Origin: Streptomyces sp. NBC_01723
GTDB taxonomy: Bacteria; Actinomycetota; Actinomycetes; Streptomycetales; Streptomycetaceae
Reading direction: 5' to 3'
DNA length: 64,000 nucleotides
Assembly (NCBI RefSeq): GCF_036246005.1
Contig: NZ_CP109171.1
Coordinates: forward strand, 1,662,001-1,726,000
Both the position numbers and the translations under genes were made by a program. Of this stretch, positions 33,050 through 42,358 are shown in pieces. Under the pieces are notes generated by a model that was not told the DNA's origin, searched no databases, and was given only the letters and a program-made list of their open reading frames with translations. Each line of letters begins with the position of its first letter. Positions within the stretch are counted from its first letter, which is position 1.

Positions 33050-33868
33050 TCAGGGGGCCGGCGGGACGACGGAGAGCGACAGGTCGTTGTCGTCCGTGTA
33101 GTACGGCCCGGCCTCCACGGGGCCGTCCGGGGTGAGCACCCGCGCACGGGGATAGGTGAGGACCGGGTGCTTGTCGGCGACGTCGTCCAGCAGTCGCGCC
33201 AGGCGCACGACCGGGCCGGACTCACCGGCGGGCCGCAGCCACAGGTCCCAGTCGCCCGGCGCCAGGGTGTCGTAGCGCACGGTGAAGTCGAAGTCGGCCC
33301 GCTCGGCGACGACGTCCACCCGCCGCACTCCGCCCCCGTCCCCGTCGGCGGCGGCCCTGGCCCGCAGCTCGGCGTGGGCGTCGGCGGTCAGCTGCGTGCC
33401 GTACACCCGCCCGCGCACGGTCAGGCCGCCGTTCACCAGCCCCAGCTCCGCCGTCTCGGCGTGCGGGGCGCGCAGCCAGCTGCGGACGGTGAGGTTGCCC
33501 TGCCGGGTGGCGTACGGGATGCGGACGGCGACGTGGCCGAGCAGCCCGCCGGGGGTGCGGGCGGCGAGGGAGCGCAGGTCGGTGACGCCGGGCACCAGGC
33601 GCCGGGGCTCGCCGTCGGACAGGGCGGCGTAGGCGTCCCAGCGACCCTCGGGCAGGGAGACGCTGCTGGGCAGCGCGGCGCGCAGCAGACCCTCGGCGGC
33701 CGGCGCCAGCGGCAGGCTGACCGTCTCCTCGGCGTCGGTGTCGCGACGGCGCAGGATGAGCAGGGCCGCCCCGGTGTTCCCGCGCGCGGCGACGTCGAAG
33801 GTCAGGCCGCCCGCGGAGTCGCCGACGCAGTCGGCGCGCAGCGCGGCCGGTGGGTTCGGCGGCGTCAT
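33050..33868 (-). CDS. Conserved hypothetical beta-rich protein
   Basis: A 272-residue protein that I do not recognise as a named family. It has no signal peptide and no membrane helix. Repeated short strands such as TVSLPLAPAAEGLLRAALP, RWDAYAAL and DWDLWLRP suggest two beta-sandwich domains, as seen in surface-polymer enzymes; the C-terminal GPYYTDDNDLSLSV resembles endings of some actinobacterial glycosyl or glycerol-phosphate transferases, but the catalytic part is missing. ATG 33868 follows AGGGAGGAA, so the start is secure. Confidence 0.6.
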   Translation of the reverse strand: MTPPNPPAALRADCVGDSAGGLTFDVAARGNTGAALLILRRRDTDAEETVSLPLAPAAEGLLRAALPSSVSLPEGRWDAYAALSDGEPRRLVPGVTDLRSLAARTPGGLLGHVAVRIPYATRQGNLTVRSWLRAPHAETAELGLVNGGLTVRGRVYGTQLTADAHAELRARAAADGDGGGVRRVDVVAERADFDFTVRYDTLAPGDWDLWLRPAGESGPVVRLARLLDDVADKHPVLTYPRARVLTPDGPVEAGPYYTDDNDLSLSVVPPAP

Positions 33869-34277
33869 GCGATGCGGTTCCTCCCTGGGCTTGTCATCGT
33901 CCGGTTAGACCCGGAACCCCGCCTTCTGGTTGTTCGTGTCCGATTGCGATGTGGTCACGACCGGAGTATCGACCGGGACCACGGCCATTTCCAGTCACCC
34001 AATTCATTCACCGATTTCATGATTTGTCGACTTCAAGCGGCGACGATCACGGTCCGCGTCCGGCCCCAACCTCCTTCCACCGCAGGTCACTTGGGTGCAC
34101 CGCCGGGCGGGTGGCCGGGGAACGATCACGCGCGTCGCATGGTTCGATTCCGTTGGCCATGGGGCGTGACTCCCGCCACAGATCGCCCGTTGTCTTTGCA
34201 TGAGCCGGGGACCCGCCCGGACCACGGACCAGGAGCCACCCGGTCCGGTCACGCACCGCATCCCGAGGGAGCCCCCC
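33869..34277. other. Divergent intergenic region
   Basis: A 409-base stretch between divergent genes. It is relatively AT-rich at 33990-34040. A TTCGATT loop at 34143-34149 looks like a tRNA T-arm but no tRNA folds around it. No gene is supported. Confidence 0.45.
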
Positions 34278-35078
34278 GTGCCGCGCATGCTCGACGTCAG
34301 CGACGACGTACGCGCCGAGATCGGCGACGAAGAAGCCGACCGCCTGCTCGCCGGGGAGTCCGCCCCGGGCAGCTACGACTGCACGTCCTGTCGCACCCCG
34401 GGCGACTGCGAGCAGGAGCGCACCAGCACCGTTCTCTTCATCGGCGACGAGACGGCCGTCCTCGCCTTCGCCCACGCCGGCTGTCTGCCCTCCCAGGTCG
34501 TCAAGGTCACCGAGGAGCAGCTCCAGGGCGCCGTGCGGTCCATCAACGCCGACCAGGCCGCCCGGCCCGAGCGGCAGCGGCCCGCCCCGCCCGAGCAGGC
34601 CCCCGAGCAGGCGGTGCTCGGCGTGACCAGCGGTCTGGTCCTGATCGCCGGGGAACTGCACCCGGCGCTCGTGGTGGAGCCGACCGCGCCGATCGCGCGG
34701 CCCGGGACGGCCGGGGCCGGGGACGACTTCCTGCCGCTGCTGATCGAACAGGGCTTCATGCCGGTCACCGAGCTGGCCGCCACGCCCTCCGTGCTGCACG
34801 GCTGGTCGGTGCTGCTCGCCATGGGCCAGCTGCACGCGGTGCTGCAGCCCGGCACGGACGGCGGCCGGCCGGTGGCCTGGTGGCAGGCACACCAGCCCCT
34901 CCAGGTCACCGAGGGCTGGCGCACGGCGGCCAACAAGCACCAGCAGGTACTGATGTTCGCGGCGCCGGTGGGCTCGATCGGCCGGCAGCCGCGCGAGGAC
35001 CTGCTGCGGGACGCGCTGGACAAGGCGGCGGCGGGCGGACAGCTGGTCGCGGCGGCGCTGCCGCTGGCGGGAACCTGA
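34278..35078 (+). CDS. Conserved hypothetical protein
   Basis: A 266-residue soluble protein, not recognised. Near the N-terminus it has SYDCTSCRTPGDCEQE, with three cysteines in CxxC-x5-C spacing that could bind a metal, then two alpha/beta halves separated by a Pro/Glu/Ala linker (about 92-113). GTG 34278 has GGGAG 6 bp upstream; an ATG at 34200 in frame adds 26 unstructured residues without an SD. The function is unknown. Confidence 0.68.
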   Translation: MPRMLDVSDDVRAEIGDEEADRLLAGESAPGSYDCTSCRTPGDCEQERTSTVLFIGDETAVLAFAHAGCLPSQVVKVTEEQLQGAVRSINADQAARPERQRPAPPEQAPEQAVLGVTSGLVLIAGELHPALVVEPTAPIARPGTAGAGDDFLPLLIEQGFMPVTELAATPSVLHGWSVLLAMGQLHAVLQPGTDGGRPVAWWQAHQPLQVTEGWRTAANKHQQVLMFAAPVGSIGRQPREDLLRDALDKAAAGGQLVAAALPLAGT

Positions 35079-35153
35079 CCGGAGATTCACGCGGGTGCCG
35101 GGCGGCCGCCACCTGGCCCGCATCCCTTCCAGCGTGAGGTCGTTTGGACATAC

Positions 35154-35444
35154 GTGTACGCATACGACGCCTTCCACCGCCATGGCGGCCCCTCGGCCAC
35201 GCCGATCTACGACGCGCTCTACGCCGAGTACGTCAGGTCCTTCCGATCGCTGCCGGGCGATCGCAGCGGTGAGGAGGAGCTGGGGTTCACCGCCTTCCGG
35301 AGCATCCCGTGCGGCAGAGGCACGTACAGCGCCTACAGCGCGGGGGCCCAGAGCGCCCGCGTCGGCCAGCAGTCGGTGTGGCAGCGGGTCGGGACCCAGC
35401 ACGTCCCGGCGGCGCTGCCACCGGCCCCGCGCAGGGGTGCCTGA
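35154..35444 (+). CDS. Small hypothetical protein (96 aa)
   Basis: A 96-residue protein starting VYAYDAFHRHGG. The first 50 residues (TPIYDALYAEYVRSFRSLPGDRSGEEELGFTAF) look ordered and aromatic, the rest is low-complexity Ala/Gly/Ser. It has no signal peptide. GTG 35154 is the only in-frame start before that core and has no good SD, so the start is uncertain. A strong hairpin follows. Unknown function. Confidence 0.5.
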   Translation: MYAYDAFHRHGGPSATPIYDALYAEYVRSFRSLPGDRSGEEELGFTAFRSIPCGRGTYSAYSAGAQSARVGQQSVWQRVGTQHVPAALPPAPRRGA

Positions 35445-35456
35445 CGGCCACCAGCA

Positions 35457-35503
35457 GGACGCGAGAGGGAGACCCCCGGCGGGGGTCTCCCTCTCTCGCG
35501 TCC
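35457..35503. terminator. Long bidirectional hairpin terminator
   Basis: A 21-bp stem interrupted only by a 2-nt bulge, between the convergent 96-aa gene and der. Confidence 0.9.
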
Positions 35504-35511
35504 GACGACCG

Positions 35512-36990
35512 CTACTTCTTCTTCGCGCCGCGCTTCTCGCGCACCCGCACCGAGATGTGGATCGGCGTCCCGTCGAAGCCGAACTCCTCGCGCAGCCGGC
35601 GCTCGATGAACCGCCGGTAGCCCGCCTCGATGAAGCCGGAGGCGAAGAGCACGAAGCGCGGCGGCTTGGTGCCGGCCTGCGTGCCGAAGAGGATGCGGGG
35701 CTGCTTGCCGCCGCGCACCGGGTGCGGGTGGGAGGCGACCAGTTCGCCGAGGAAGGCGTTGAGACGGCCCGTCGGGACGCGGGTCTCCCAGCCGGCCAGC
35801 GCGGTCTCGATCGCGGGGACCAGCTTCTCCATGTGCCGGCCGGTCTGCGCCGAGACGTTGACCCGCGGCGCCCACGCCACCTGGCCCAGCTCGGTCTCGA
35901 TCTCCCGCTCCAGGTAGTAGCGGCGCTCCTCGTCGAGGGTGTCCCACTTGTTGTAGGCGACGACGACCGCGCGGCCCGCCTCGACGGCCATGGTGACGAT
36001 CCGCTGGTCCTGCACCGAGATCGACTCGGAGGCGTCGATGAGGATGACGGCGACCTCCGCCTTCTCGACGGCGGCGGCGGTGCGCAGCGAGGCGTAGTAG
36101 TCGGCGCCCTGCTGGAGGTGGACGCGCTTGCGGATGCCCGCGGTGTCGACGAACTTCCAGGTCACGCCGCCGAGTTCGATCAGCTCGTCGACCGGGTCGC
36201 GGGTGGTGCCGGCCAGTTCGTTGACGACGACGCGCTCCTCGCCGGCCACCTTGTTCAGCAGCGAGGACTTGCCGACGTTCGGGCGGCCGATCAGGGCGAT
36301 GCGCCGGGGGCCGCCGATGACGCCGCCGAAGGACTCGCGGGGCGCCTCGGGCAGGGCCTCCAGAACCTGGTCCAGCATGTCGCCGGTGCCCCGGCCGTGC
36401 AGCGCCGAGACGGGGTGCGGCTCGCCCAGGCCCAGCGACCACAGGTAGGCGGCGTCGGCCTCGCCGCTCGGGCCGTCCACCTTGTTGGCGCACAGCACGA
36501 CGGGCTTGCCGGCCTTGCGCAGCAGCCGTACGACCGCCTCGTCGGTGTCGGTGGCGCCGACCTTGGCGTCCACGACGAAGACGACCGCGTCGGCGGCCTC
36601 GATTGCGTACTCGGCCTGCGCGGCCACGGAGGCGTCGATGCCGAGGACGTCCTGCTCCCAGCCGCCGGTGTCGACGACCTTGAAGCGGCGGCCGGCCCAC
36701 TCGGCCTCGTAGGTGACCCGGTCGCGGGTGACGCCCGGCTTGTCCTCGACGACGGCCTCGCGGCGGCCGATGATGCGGTTCACCAGGGTCGACTTGCCGA
36801 CATTGGGGCGGCCGACGACGGCGAGGACGGGCAGCGGGCCGTGCCCGGCCTCCTCGATCGCGCCCTCGACCTCCTCGACGTCGAAGCCCTCGTCGGTGGC
36901 CAGCTCCATGAACTGCGCGTACTCGGCGTCGCCGAGCGCCCCGTGGTCGTGCTCCTCGCCCGAGCCCTCGGAGTGGATGTGGTCGTTCAT
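35512..36990 (-). CDS. der: GTPase Der (EngA), 50S ribosome assembly
   Basis: A 492-residue double-GTPase. The two G domains start with GRPNVGKS at 60-67 and again at 235-242; DTGG/DTAG (G3), and NKVD/NKWD (G4) follow each. The C-terminal KH-like domain (about 390-485) ends in a basic [11 protein letters not shown] tail. An acidic extension of about 50 residues precedes G1, usual for actinobacteria. ATG 36990 is used. Der is required for maturation of the large ribosomal subunit. The gene follows the plsC-like and cmk genes on the same strand. Confidence 0.97.
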   Translation of the reverse strand: MNDHIHSEGSGEEHDHGALGDAEYAQFMELATDEGFDVEEVEGAIEEAGHGPLPVLAVVGRPNVGKSTLVNRIIGRREAVVEDKPGVTRDRVTYEAEWAGRRFKVVDTGGWEQDVLGIDASVAAQAEYAIEAADAVVFVVDAKVGATDTDEAVVRLLRKAGKPVVLCANKVDGPSGEADAAYLWSLGLGEPHPVSALHGRGTGDMLDQVLEALPEAPRESFGGVIGGPRRIALIGRPNVGKSSLLNKVAGEERVVVNELAGTTRDPVDELIELGGVTWKFVDTAGIRKRVHLQQGADYYASLRTAAAVEKAEVAVILIDASESISVQDQRIVTMAVEAGRAVVVAYNKWDTLDEERRYYLEREIETELGQVAWAPRVNVSAQTGRHMEKLVPAIETALAGWETRVPTGRLNAFLGELVASHPHPVRGGKQPRILFGTQAGTKPPRFVLFASGFIEAGYRRFIERRLREEFGFDGTPIHISVRVREKRGAKKK

Positions 36991-37064
36991 GAAGTCCGTA
37001 CCTCGTTCATCGTGGTGATCGGTGGAACACCCCTTTACTGGGTGATCCACTACTCAAGTGTCGC

Positions 37065-37712
37065 CTAGCGGGTGGTGAGCCGCCTGGCATTCTCCAGGTG
37101 CGCGGTCAGCTGCTTCTGGATGCGTTCGGTGGCCTCGTCCAGCGCCTTGCGGGTCCGGCGTCCGCTGCCGTCGCCCGCGTCGAACGGGTCGCCGAAGACG
37201 ACGTCGACCCGCGCGCGCAGGGGAGGCAGCGCCTTTATCAACCGTCCGGGACGGTCGGTGCTTCCCAGCACCGCGACCGGGACGATGGGGGCGCCGCTGC
37301 GGAGCGCGAAGTAGGCGAGCCCGGCGCGCAGCGAGGCGAAGTCGCCCACACCCCGCGTGCCCTCCGGGAAGATGCCCAGCACGCCGCCGTTTTCCAGCAC
37401 GCCGAGCGCCTGCGCGATGGCCGTGCGGTCGGTGGAGTGGCGGTCCACCTTGAGCTGGCCGATGCCGGTCAGGAAGCGTCCGAGCGGGCCGATGAACGCC
37501 TCCTTCTTGATCAGGAAGTGCGTCGGCCTGGGCGCCACGCCCATGACCATCGGGCCGTCGATGTTGTGCGAGTGGTTGACGGCGTAGATCACCGGGCCGC
37601 GGGCGGGGACCCGCCAGGCGCCCAGCACGCGCGGCTTCCACAGCCCGTACATCAGGCCGACGCCGATGCGCCGCCCGACCTCGGCGCCCCGCGCCGAAGG
37701 GACCTCGGTCAC
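37065..37712 (-). CDS. 1-acyl-glycerol-3-phosphate acyltransferase-like (PlsC) protein
   Basis: A 215-residue acyltransferase. NHSHNIDGP (motif I, H-x4-D) and FPEGTRG (motif III) are intact, and KKEAFIGPLGRF fits motif II, so it should acylate lysophosphatidate or a related lipid at the membrane. GTG 37712 overlaps the cmk stop by 4 bp (GTGA), which means translational coupling. This cmk-plsC-der order is widespread in bacteria. Confidence 0.92.
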   Translation of the reverse strand: MTEVPSARGAEVGRRIGVGLMYGLWKPRVLGAWRVPARGPVIYAVNHSHNIDGPMVMGVAPRPTHFLIKKEAFIGPLGRFLTGIGQLKVDRHSTDRTAIAQALGVLENGGVLGIFPEGTRGVGDFASLRAGLAYFALRSGAPIVPVAVLGSTDRPGRLIKALPPLRARVDVVFGDPFDAGDGSGRRTRKALDEATERIQKQLTAHLENARRLTTR

Positions 37713-38404
37713 TTCCCCGCCCGCTTCTCCTCGACGAGGGTGACGACACACTCGATGACCTGCGGCAGGGTGAGGGCGGTGGTGTCCACCTCGACCGCGT
37801 CCCCGGCCTTGGCCAGCGGGGAGGTCTTCCGGGTGGAGTCTGCCGCGTCCCGCTTGATCAGGGCCTCGCGGGTGGCGTTGACGTCGGCGCCCTTCAGCTC
37901 GCCGCTGCGGCGGGCGGCGCGGGCCTCGGCGGAGGCGGTGAGGAAGATCTTCAGGTCGGCGTCCGGCAGCACGGTCGTGCCGATGTCGCGGCCCTCGACG
38001 ACGATGCCGAGCGGCGCGGCGGCGGCGATGGAACGCTGCAGCTCGGTGATCCGGGTCCGCACCTCGGGTACGGCGCTGACCGCGCTGACCTTGGAGGTGA
38101 CCTCCTGGGTGCGGATCGGGCCGGACACGTCCACGCCGTCGACGGTGATGGCCGGGCCCAGCGGGTCGGTGCCGGAGACGATCTCGGGCTTGCCGGCCGC
38201 GGCGGCGATCGCGTGCGGGTCGTCGGTGTCGATGCCGTTGGTCACCATCCACCACGTGATCGCCCGGTACTGGGCACCGGTGTCCAGGTAGCTCAGGCCG
38301 AGCTGCGCGGCCACGGCCTTCGACGTGCTCGACTTGCCCGTGCCGGAGGGGCCGTCGATGGCGACAATCACGGCCGGGACGGTCGGGGCGGCGCCGTTTT
38401 CCAC
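37709..38404 (-). CDS. cmk: Cytidylate kinase
   Basis: A 231-residue CMP/dCMP kinase that makes CDP for nucleic acid and lipid synthesis. The P-loop is GPSGTGKSS (about 18-26), DTGAQYRA is the CMP-site motif, and GRDIGTTV and the LID segment with RRSGEL are present. GTG 38404 follows AAGG about 8 bp upstream. It leads a cmk-plsC operon ahead of der; pyrG, 15 kb away, makes its pathway partner CTP. Confidence 0.95.
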   Translation of the reverse strand: MENGAAPTVPAVIVAIDGPSGTGKSSTSKAVAAQLGLSYLDTGAQYRAITWWMVTNGIDTDDPHAIAAAAGKPEIVSGTDPLGPAITVDGVDVSGPIRTQEVTSKVSAVSAVPEVRTRITELQRSIAAAAPLGIVVEGRDIGTTVLPDADLKIFLTASAEARAARRSGELKGADVNATREALIKRDAADSTRKTSPLAKAGDAVEVDTTALTLPQVIECVVTLVEEKRAGK

Positions 38405-38516
38405 GAGGGGACACCTTCCTGGTGCGGTGCGGTGGGTGGTGTGCGGGACGCGAGCGCGTCCCGCACAAGGTTACTGGGTCCCCGGAGCCCCTCTTACAGC
38501 CGTACGAGCTACCGGA

Positions 38517-39602
38517 TCACTGCCGGATGGCCCAGCCCCGGTCCTTGAGTGCCGCGGTGAGGACGGCGGCCGCCCTCGGCTCCACCATGAGCTGCACCAG
38601 ACCCGCCTGCTGGCCGGTCGCGTGCTCGATGCGTACGTCCTCGATGTTGACGCCGGCCACCCCCGCGTCGGCGAAGATGCGGGCCAGCTGGCCGGGCTGG
38701 TCGTCGATGAGGACGGCCACGGTCTCGTAGGCCCGTGGGGCGGAGCCGTGCTTGCCGGGGACGCGGACCTGTCCGGCGTTGCCGCGCCGCAGCACCGAGG
38801 CGATACCTGTGCCGCCCTCCAGGCGCTTGTCCTCGTCGGAGGACTGCAGGGCGCGCAGGGCCCGTACGGTCTCCTCCAGGTCGGCCGCGACGTCGGTGAG
38901 CAGGTCGGCGACCGGTCCCGGGTTCGCGGAGAGGATGTCGATCCACATCCGGGGGTCGGAGGCGGCGATCCGGGTGACGTCGCGGATGCCCTGGCCGCAC
39001 AGCCGTACGGCGGCCTCCTCGGCGTGCTCCAGGCGGGCGGCGACCATGCTGGAGACCAGGTGCGGCATGTGTGAGACGAGCGCCACGGCGCGGTCGTGGG
39101 CGTCCGCGTCCATCACCACCGGCACCGCGCGGCAGTGCGAGATCAGCTCGAGGGCGAGGTTCAGCACCTCGGTGTCGGTGTCCCGGGTCGGGGTCAGCAC
39201 CCAGGGGCGGCCCTCGAAGAGGTCGCCGGTGGCGGCCAGCGGGCCGGACTTCTCACGGCCGGACATGGGGTGCGTGCCGATGTACGACGACAGGTCGAGG
39301 CCGCGCGCCTCCAGCTCCCGCCGGGGGCCGCCCTTGACGCTGGCCACGTCGATGTACCCGCGGGCGGCGCCGCGTCCCATGGCCTCGGCGAGGACGTCGG
39401 CCACCAAAGCGGGCGGGGCCGCGACGATCGCCAGGTCGACGGGGCCCTCGGGCGCCTCGTCGGTGCCGGCGCCGAGCGCGGTGGCGGTGCGGGCCTGCTC
39501 GGGGTCGTGGTCGGAGAGGTGGACGGTGACGCCGCGCTGGGTCAGCGCGAGGGCGGCGGAGGTGCCGATGAGGCCGGTACCGATGACGAGTGCGGTTCTC
39601 AC
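38517..39602 (-). CDS. tyrA: Prephenate dehydrogenase
   Basis: A 361-residue enzyme that oxidises prephenate (or arogenate) for tyrosine synthesis. The NAD-binding loop is VIGTGLIGTS (about 5-14), HPMSGREKSGP is the active-site His region, and an ACT-like domain with VLIDDQPGQLARIFADAGV (about 300-320) gives feedback control. GTG 39602 overlaps the aroH stop by 4 bp (GTGA), so the two pathway genes are coupled. Confidence 0.95.
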   Translation of the reverse strand: MRTALVIGTGLIGTSAALALTQRGVTVHLSDHDPEQARTATALGAGTDEAPEGPVDLAIVAAPPALVADVLAEAMGRGAARGYIDVASVKGGPRRELEARGLDLSSYIGTHPMSGREKSGPLAATGDLFEGRPWVLTPTRDTDTEVLNLALELISHCRAVPVVMDADAHDRAVALVSHMPHLVSSMVAARLEHAEEAAVRLCGQGIRDVTRIAASDPRMWIDILSANPGPVADLLTDVAADLEETVRALRALQSSDEDKRLEGGTGIASVLRRGNAGQVRVPGKHGSAPRAYETVAVLIDDQPGQLARIFADAGVAGVNIEDVRIEHATGQQAGLVQLMVEPRAAAVLTAALKDRGWAIRQ

Positions 39603-39961
39603 TGGGCGATGTCCTTGCGCAGGGCCGCGGCGGCGCCGAGGTAGACGTGGGCGATCTCGGCGCGGGGCCGGTCGGACTCTATGTGGGCGAGGACCCGGAC
39701 GACGCGGGGCATGGCGCCCTCGATGTCCAGCTCCTGGGCGCAGATCAGCGGCACGTCGGTGATGCCGAGCCCGCGGGCGGCGGCGGCCGGGAAGTCGCTG
39801 TGCAGATCGGGGGTGGCCGTGAACCACAGGCTGATCAGGCTGTCGGCCGACAGGCCGTTGCGCTCCATGATGGCGGTCAGCAGGGCGGCGACCTGCTCGT
39901 CCATGTGCCCGGCCTCGTCCCGTTCCAGTTGGACGGCGCCCCGGACCGCTCGTACCGCCAC
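39599..39961 (-). CDS. aroH: Chorismate mutase, AroH type
   Basis: A 120-residue AroH-class mutase (pseudo-alpha/beta barrel trimer) that turns chorismate into prephenate. VRAVRGAVQLERDE holds the Arg near the active site and ALLTAIMERNGL, SLWFTATPDLHSDFPAAAAR and RVLAHIE follow. GTG 39961 has AAGGAGC 7 bp upstream. It directly precedes tyrA, whose substrate it makes. Confidence 0.95.
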   Translation of the reverse strand: MAVRAVRGAVQLERDEAGHMDEQVAALLTAIMERNGLSADSLISLWFTATPDLHSDFPAAAARGLGITDVPLICAQELDIEGAMPRVVRVLAHIESDRPRAEIAHVYLGAAAALRKDIAQ

Positions 39962-40111
39962 GGCGATGCTCCTTGCTGACGTTGCTGACGCGTGTATCGG
40001 TTCTTGGTCCGTCCAGCCTAGTCAGCCCGCCGGGTGGCGGCCCGGGGCGCCCGCCCCCTGAGACGCTGGCCCCGACCGTCGTCTCCTCCCCCACGCCTTT
40101 ACGGAGTGACC

Positions 40112-40507
40112 ATGAACCACAGCCCGACGCGTCGTACGGCCCTCCTCTCGGCGGGCGCGGCGGCGCTCGCAGTCGGCTGCGGCAGCGGCGACGACTCCGC
40201 CGACGCCGAGACCTCCGCGGGGCAGGAGCTGACGACGACGGACGACATCCCGGTGCGCGGCGGCAGGATCCTCGCGGATCAGAAGATCGTGGTGACCCAG
40301 CCGGAAGCGGGCGACTTCAAGGCCTTCTCGGCAGTCTGCACCCACCAGGGCTGCATCGTGTCGGACGTGCGCGACGGCACCATCGACTGCGCCTGCCACA
40401 ACAGCCGCTTCAGTGTCGCCGACGGCTCGGTGGAGCAGGGACCGGCGACCGAACCGCTGCCCGAGAAGACGATCACGGTGGAGGGAAATTCGGTCCGCCT
40501 GGCGTGA
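40112..40507 (+). CDS. Tat-exported Rieske [2Fe-2S] lipoprotein
   Basis: A 131-residue protein with a twin-arginine signal (SPTRRTALLSAG) followed by LAVGC, a likely lipobox with Cys23. The Rieske centre is CTHQGC (76-81) and CACHNSRF (93-100), with His78, His96, Cys76 and Cys93 as ligands and Cys81/Cys95 able to form the disulfide. It is much shorter than cytochrome bc1 Rieske proteins and has no neighbouring cytochrome, so it is a stand-alone redox lipoprotein. ATG 40112 follows GGAG. The partner is unknown. Confidence 0.9.
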   Translation: MNHSPTRRTALLSAGAAALAVGCGSGDDSADAETSAGQELTTTDDIPVRGGRILADQKIVVTQPEAGDFKAFSAVCTHQGCIVSDVRDGTIDCACHNSRFSVADGSVEQGPATEPLPEKTITVEGNSVRLA

Positions 40508-40517
40508 GGCGCCCGCG

Positions 40518-40523
40518 TACGCT
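40518..40523 (+). promoter_or_regulatory. -10 hexamer (leaderless) for RlaP-like gene
   Basis: TACGCT, 7 bp before ATG 40531, in the 23-bp gap after the Rieske gene. Confidence 0.5.
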
Positions 40524-40530
40524 CCGCGGC

Positions 40531-41274
40531 ATGGACCCGGAACTGCTGGTACGCGACCACACGATCTACGCCTGTGTCATGGGTTCGCGTGCCTTCGGTC
40601 TGGCGACGGAGGGCAGCGACACCGACCGCCGGGGCGTCTTCCTCGCCCCCACGCCCCTCTTCTGGCGCTTCGAGAAGCCGCCGGCACATGTGGAGGGTCC
40701 GGCCGAGGAGCAGTTCTCCTGGGAGCTGGAGCGCTTCTGCGAGCTGGCCCTGCGCGCGAACCCCAACGTCCTGGAGTGCCTGCACTCACCGCTCGTGGAG
40801 CACGCCGACGCCACGGGCCGTGAACTGCTGTCCCTGCGCGACGCGTTCCTCTCCCGCCGCGCCCACGAGACGTTCACCCGCTACGCGCAGGGCCAGCGCC
40901 GCAAACTCGACGCCGACGTCCGCACGCACGGCGCCCCGCGCTGGAAGCACGCGATGCACCTGCTGCGGCTGCTGGAGTCCGCCCGCGACCTGCTGCGCAC
41001 GGGCACGCTCACCATCGACGTCGGCGACCGGCGCGAGTCGCTGCTCGCCGTGAAGCGCGGCGAGGTCCCCTGGCCGGAGGTGGAGACCCGGATGACCCGC
41101 CTGGCCGACGAGAACGACCAGGCCGCCCACCACACCCCCCTCCCCGCCGAACCGGACCGCCGCCGCGTCGAGGACTTCCTCGTCCGGACCCGCCGCGCCT
41201 CAGCTCTGCAGGCGGACCCGCACGACGAGGTCGTGCAGCGCGTCGTACGCACCGGCGCCGTCGGGCAGCGCTGA
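40531..41274 (+). CDS. Nucleotidyltransferase, RlaP-like (DNA polymerase beta superfamily)
   Basis: A 247-residue protein. GSRAFGLATEGSDTDRRGVF (18-37) is the nucleotidyltransferase signature with the G-S helix start and metal Asp30 and Asp32; a helical domain follows. It belongs to the family called RNA-repair pathway DNA polymerase beta (RlaP), which in some bacteria lies by RNA ligase genes. No ligase is seen here. The ATG is preceded by a leaderless promoter. It is convergent with the ADP-ribosylglycohydrolase gene. Confidence 0.8.
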   Translation: MDPELLVRDHTIYACVMGSRAFGLATEGSDTDRRGVFLAPTPLFWRFEKPPAHVEGPAEEQFSWELERFCELALRANPNVLECLHSPLVEHADATGRELLSLRDAFLSRRAHETFTRYAQGQRRKLDADVRTHGAPRWKHAMHLLRLLESARDLLRTGTLTIDVGDRRESLLAVKRGEVPWPEVETRMTRLADENDQAAHHTPLPAEPDRRRVEDFLVRTRRASALQADPHDEVVQRVVRTGAVGQR

Positions 41275-41278
41275 CAGG

Positions 41279-41305
41279 CTGCCCGGCCGTCCCGGGGCCG
41301 GGCAG
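41279..41305. terminator. Bidirectional hairpin terminator
   Basis: A perfect 10-bp stem with a 7-nt loop between convergent genes. Confidence 0.8.
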
Positions 41306-41335
41306 ATGCTGAGCCGAGGGGCGTCGATCATGGGC

Positions 41336-42358
41336 TCAAGCGTCCCAGAGCGCGCCCAGGGACAGCAGATCGCCCCGGTACTCGATGCGGTCGGCCCAGT
41401 CGGTGGGCCAGGCGTCGGCGCCCAGGTGGGCGCCGACGAACGCGCCCGCGAGGCAGGCGATGGAGTCGGAGTCGCCGGAGGTGCAGGCGCCGCGGCGCAG
41501 GGCGGTCAGCGGCTCGTCGACGAAGAGCAGGAAGCAGAGCAGCCCGGCCGCCATGGCCTCCTCGGCGATCCAGCCCTCGCCCACGGACAGGCAGGGGTCG
41601 GTCTCGGGCGAGGCCGTGCGCACGGCCTGCTGGAGCCGGTCGAGGATCGCCAGGCACTCGTCCCAGCCGCGGGCGATGAAGTGCTCCGGCGTGGGGTCCT
41701 GGGCGCGGGTCCACAGGTCGCCGAGCCAGCGCTCGTGGTAGCGGCCGCGGTTGTCGTAGGCGTACGAGCGCAGCAGCCCGACCAGTCCGGTCGGCTCCGC
41801 TCCCTCGGCGAGCAGCCGTACGGCGTGCGCGGTCAGGTCGGAGGCGGCGAGCGCGGTGGGGTGGCCGTGGGTGAGCGCGGACTGCAACTGGGCGGCGCCC
41901 GCACGCTGTTCGTCGCTCAGACCGGGGACGATGCCTATGGGCGCGACGCGCATGTTGGCGCCGCAGCCCTTGGAGTGGATCTGGCTGGCGTCCTGCCAGG
42001 GGCGGTCGGCCCGCTCCAGGAGGTCGCAGGCGCGCAGGCAGGTGTTGCCCGGCGCCCGGTTGTTCTCCGGTGAGCGGTTCCAGGCGATGAACTCCTGGCG
42101 TACCGGTTCGGTCATCCCCTCGGGCGCGAGGACCCCGCGGTCCATGGCCGTCCGCAGCCCCTTCCCCAGCGCCAGCGTCATCTGCGTGTCGTCGGTGACG
42201 TACGCCGGGTCCGGCAGGGCCATCTCCCGCCAGGGGCCGCACTTGGCGAGGATCCCCGGGACGTCGTTGAACTCGGTCGGGAAGCCCAGCGCGTCGCCGA
42301 GGGCGAGGCCGGTGAGCGCTCCGGTGGCGGCGCGCTTGGTGACGGTGTTCGTGGTCAT
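41336..42358 (-). CDS. ADP-ribosylglycohydrolase family protein (DraG/ARH-like)
   Basis: A 340-residue ADP-ribosylglycohydrolase. GLALGDALGFPTEF starts the fold and TDDTQM (about 57-62) is the first metal-binding motif; the second lies in GDSDSIACLAGAFVGA near the C-terminus. It should remove ADP-ribose from a protein or nucleic acid, or cleave a related N-glycosidic bond. ATG 42358 overlaps the NrtR stop by 4 bp, so the enzyme is cotranscribed with an NAD-responsive regulator. Confidence 0.92.
   Translation of the reverse strand: MTTNTVTKRAATGALTGLALGDALGFPTEFNDVPGILAKCGPWREMALPDPAYVTDDTQMTLALGKGLRTAMDRGVLAPEGMTEPVRQEFIAWNRSPENNRAPGNTCLRACDLLERADRPWQDASQIHSKGCGANMRVAPIGIVPGLSDEQRAGAAQLQSALTHGHPTALAASDLTAHAVRLLAEGAEPTGLVGLLRSYAYDNRGRYHERWLGDLWTRAQDPTPEHFIARGWDECLAILDRLQQAVRTASPETDPCLSVGEGWIAEEAMAAGLLCFLLFVDEPLTALRRGACTSGDSDSIACLAGAFVGAHLGADAWPTDWADRIEYRGDLLSLGALWDA

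Noticed and set aside
34132..34165. tRNA-like T-arm (GGTTCGATTCCG)
   Set aside because: Only three or four base pairs can form around the loop and no anticodon arm or acceptor stem fits upstream.
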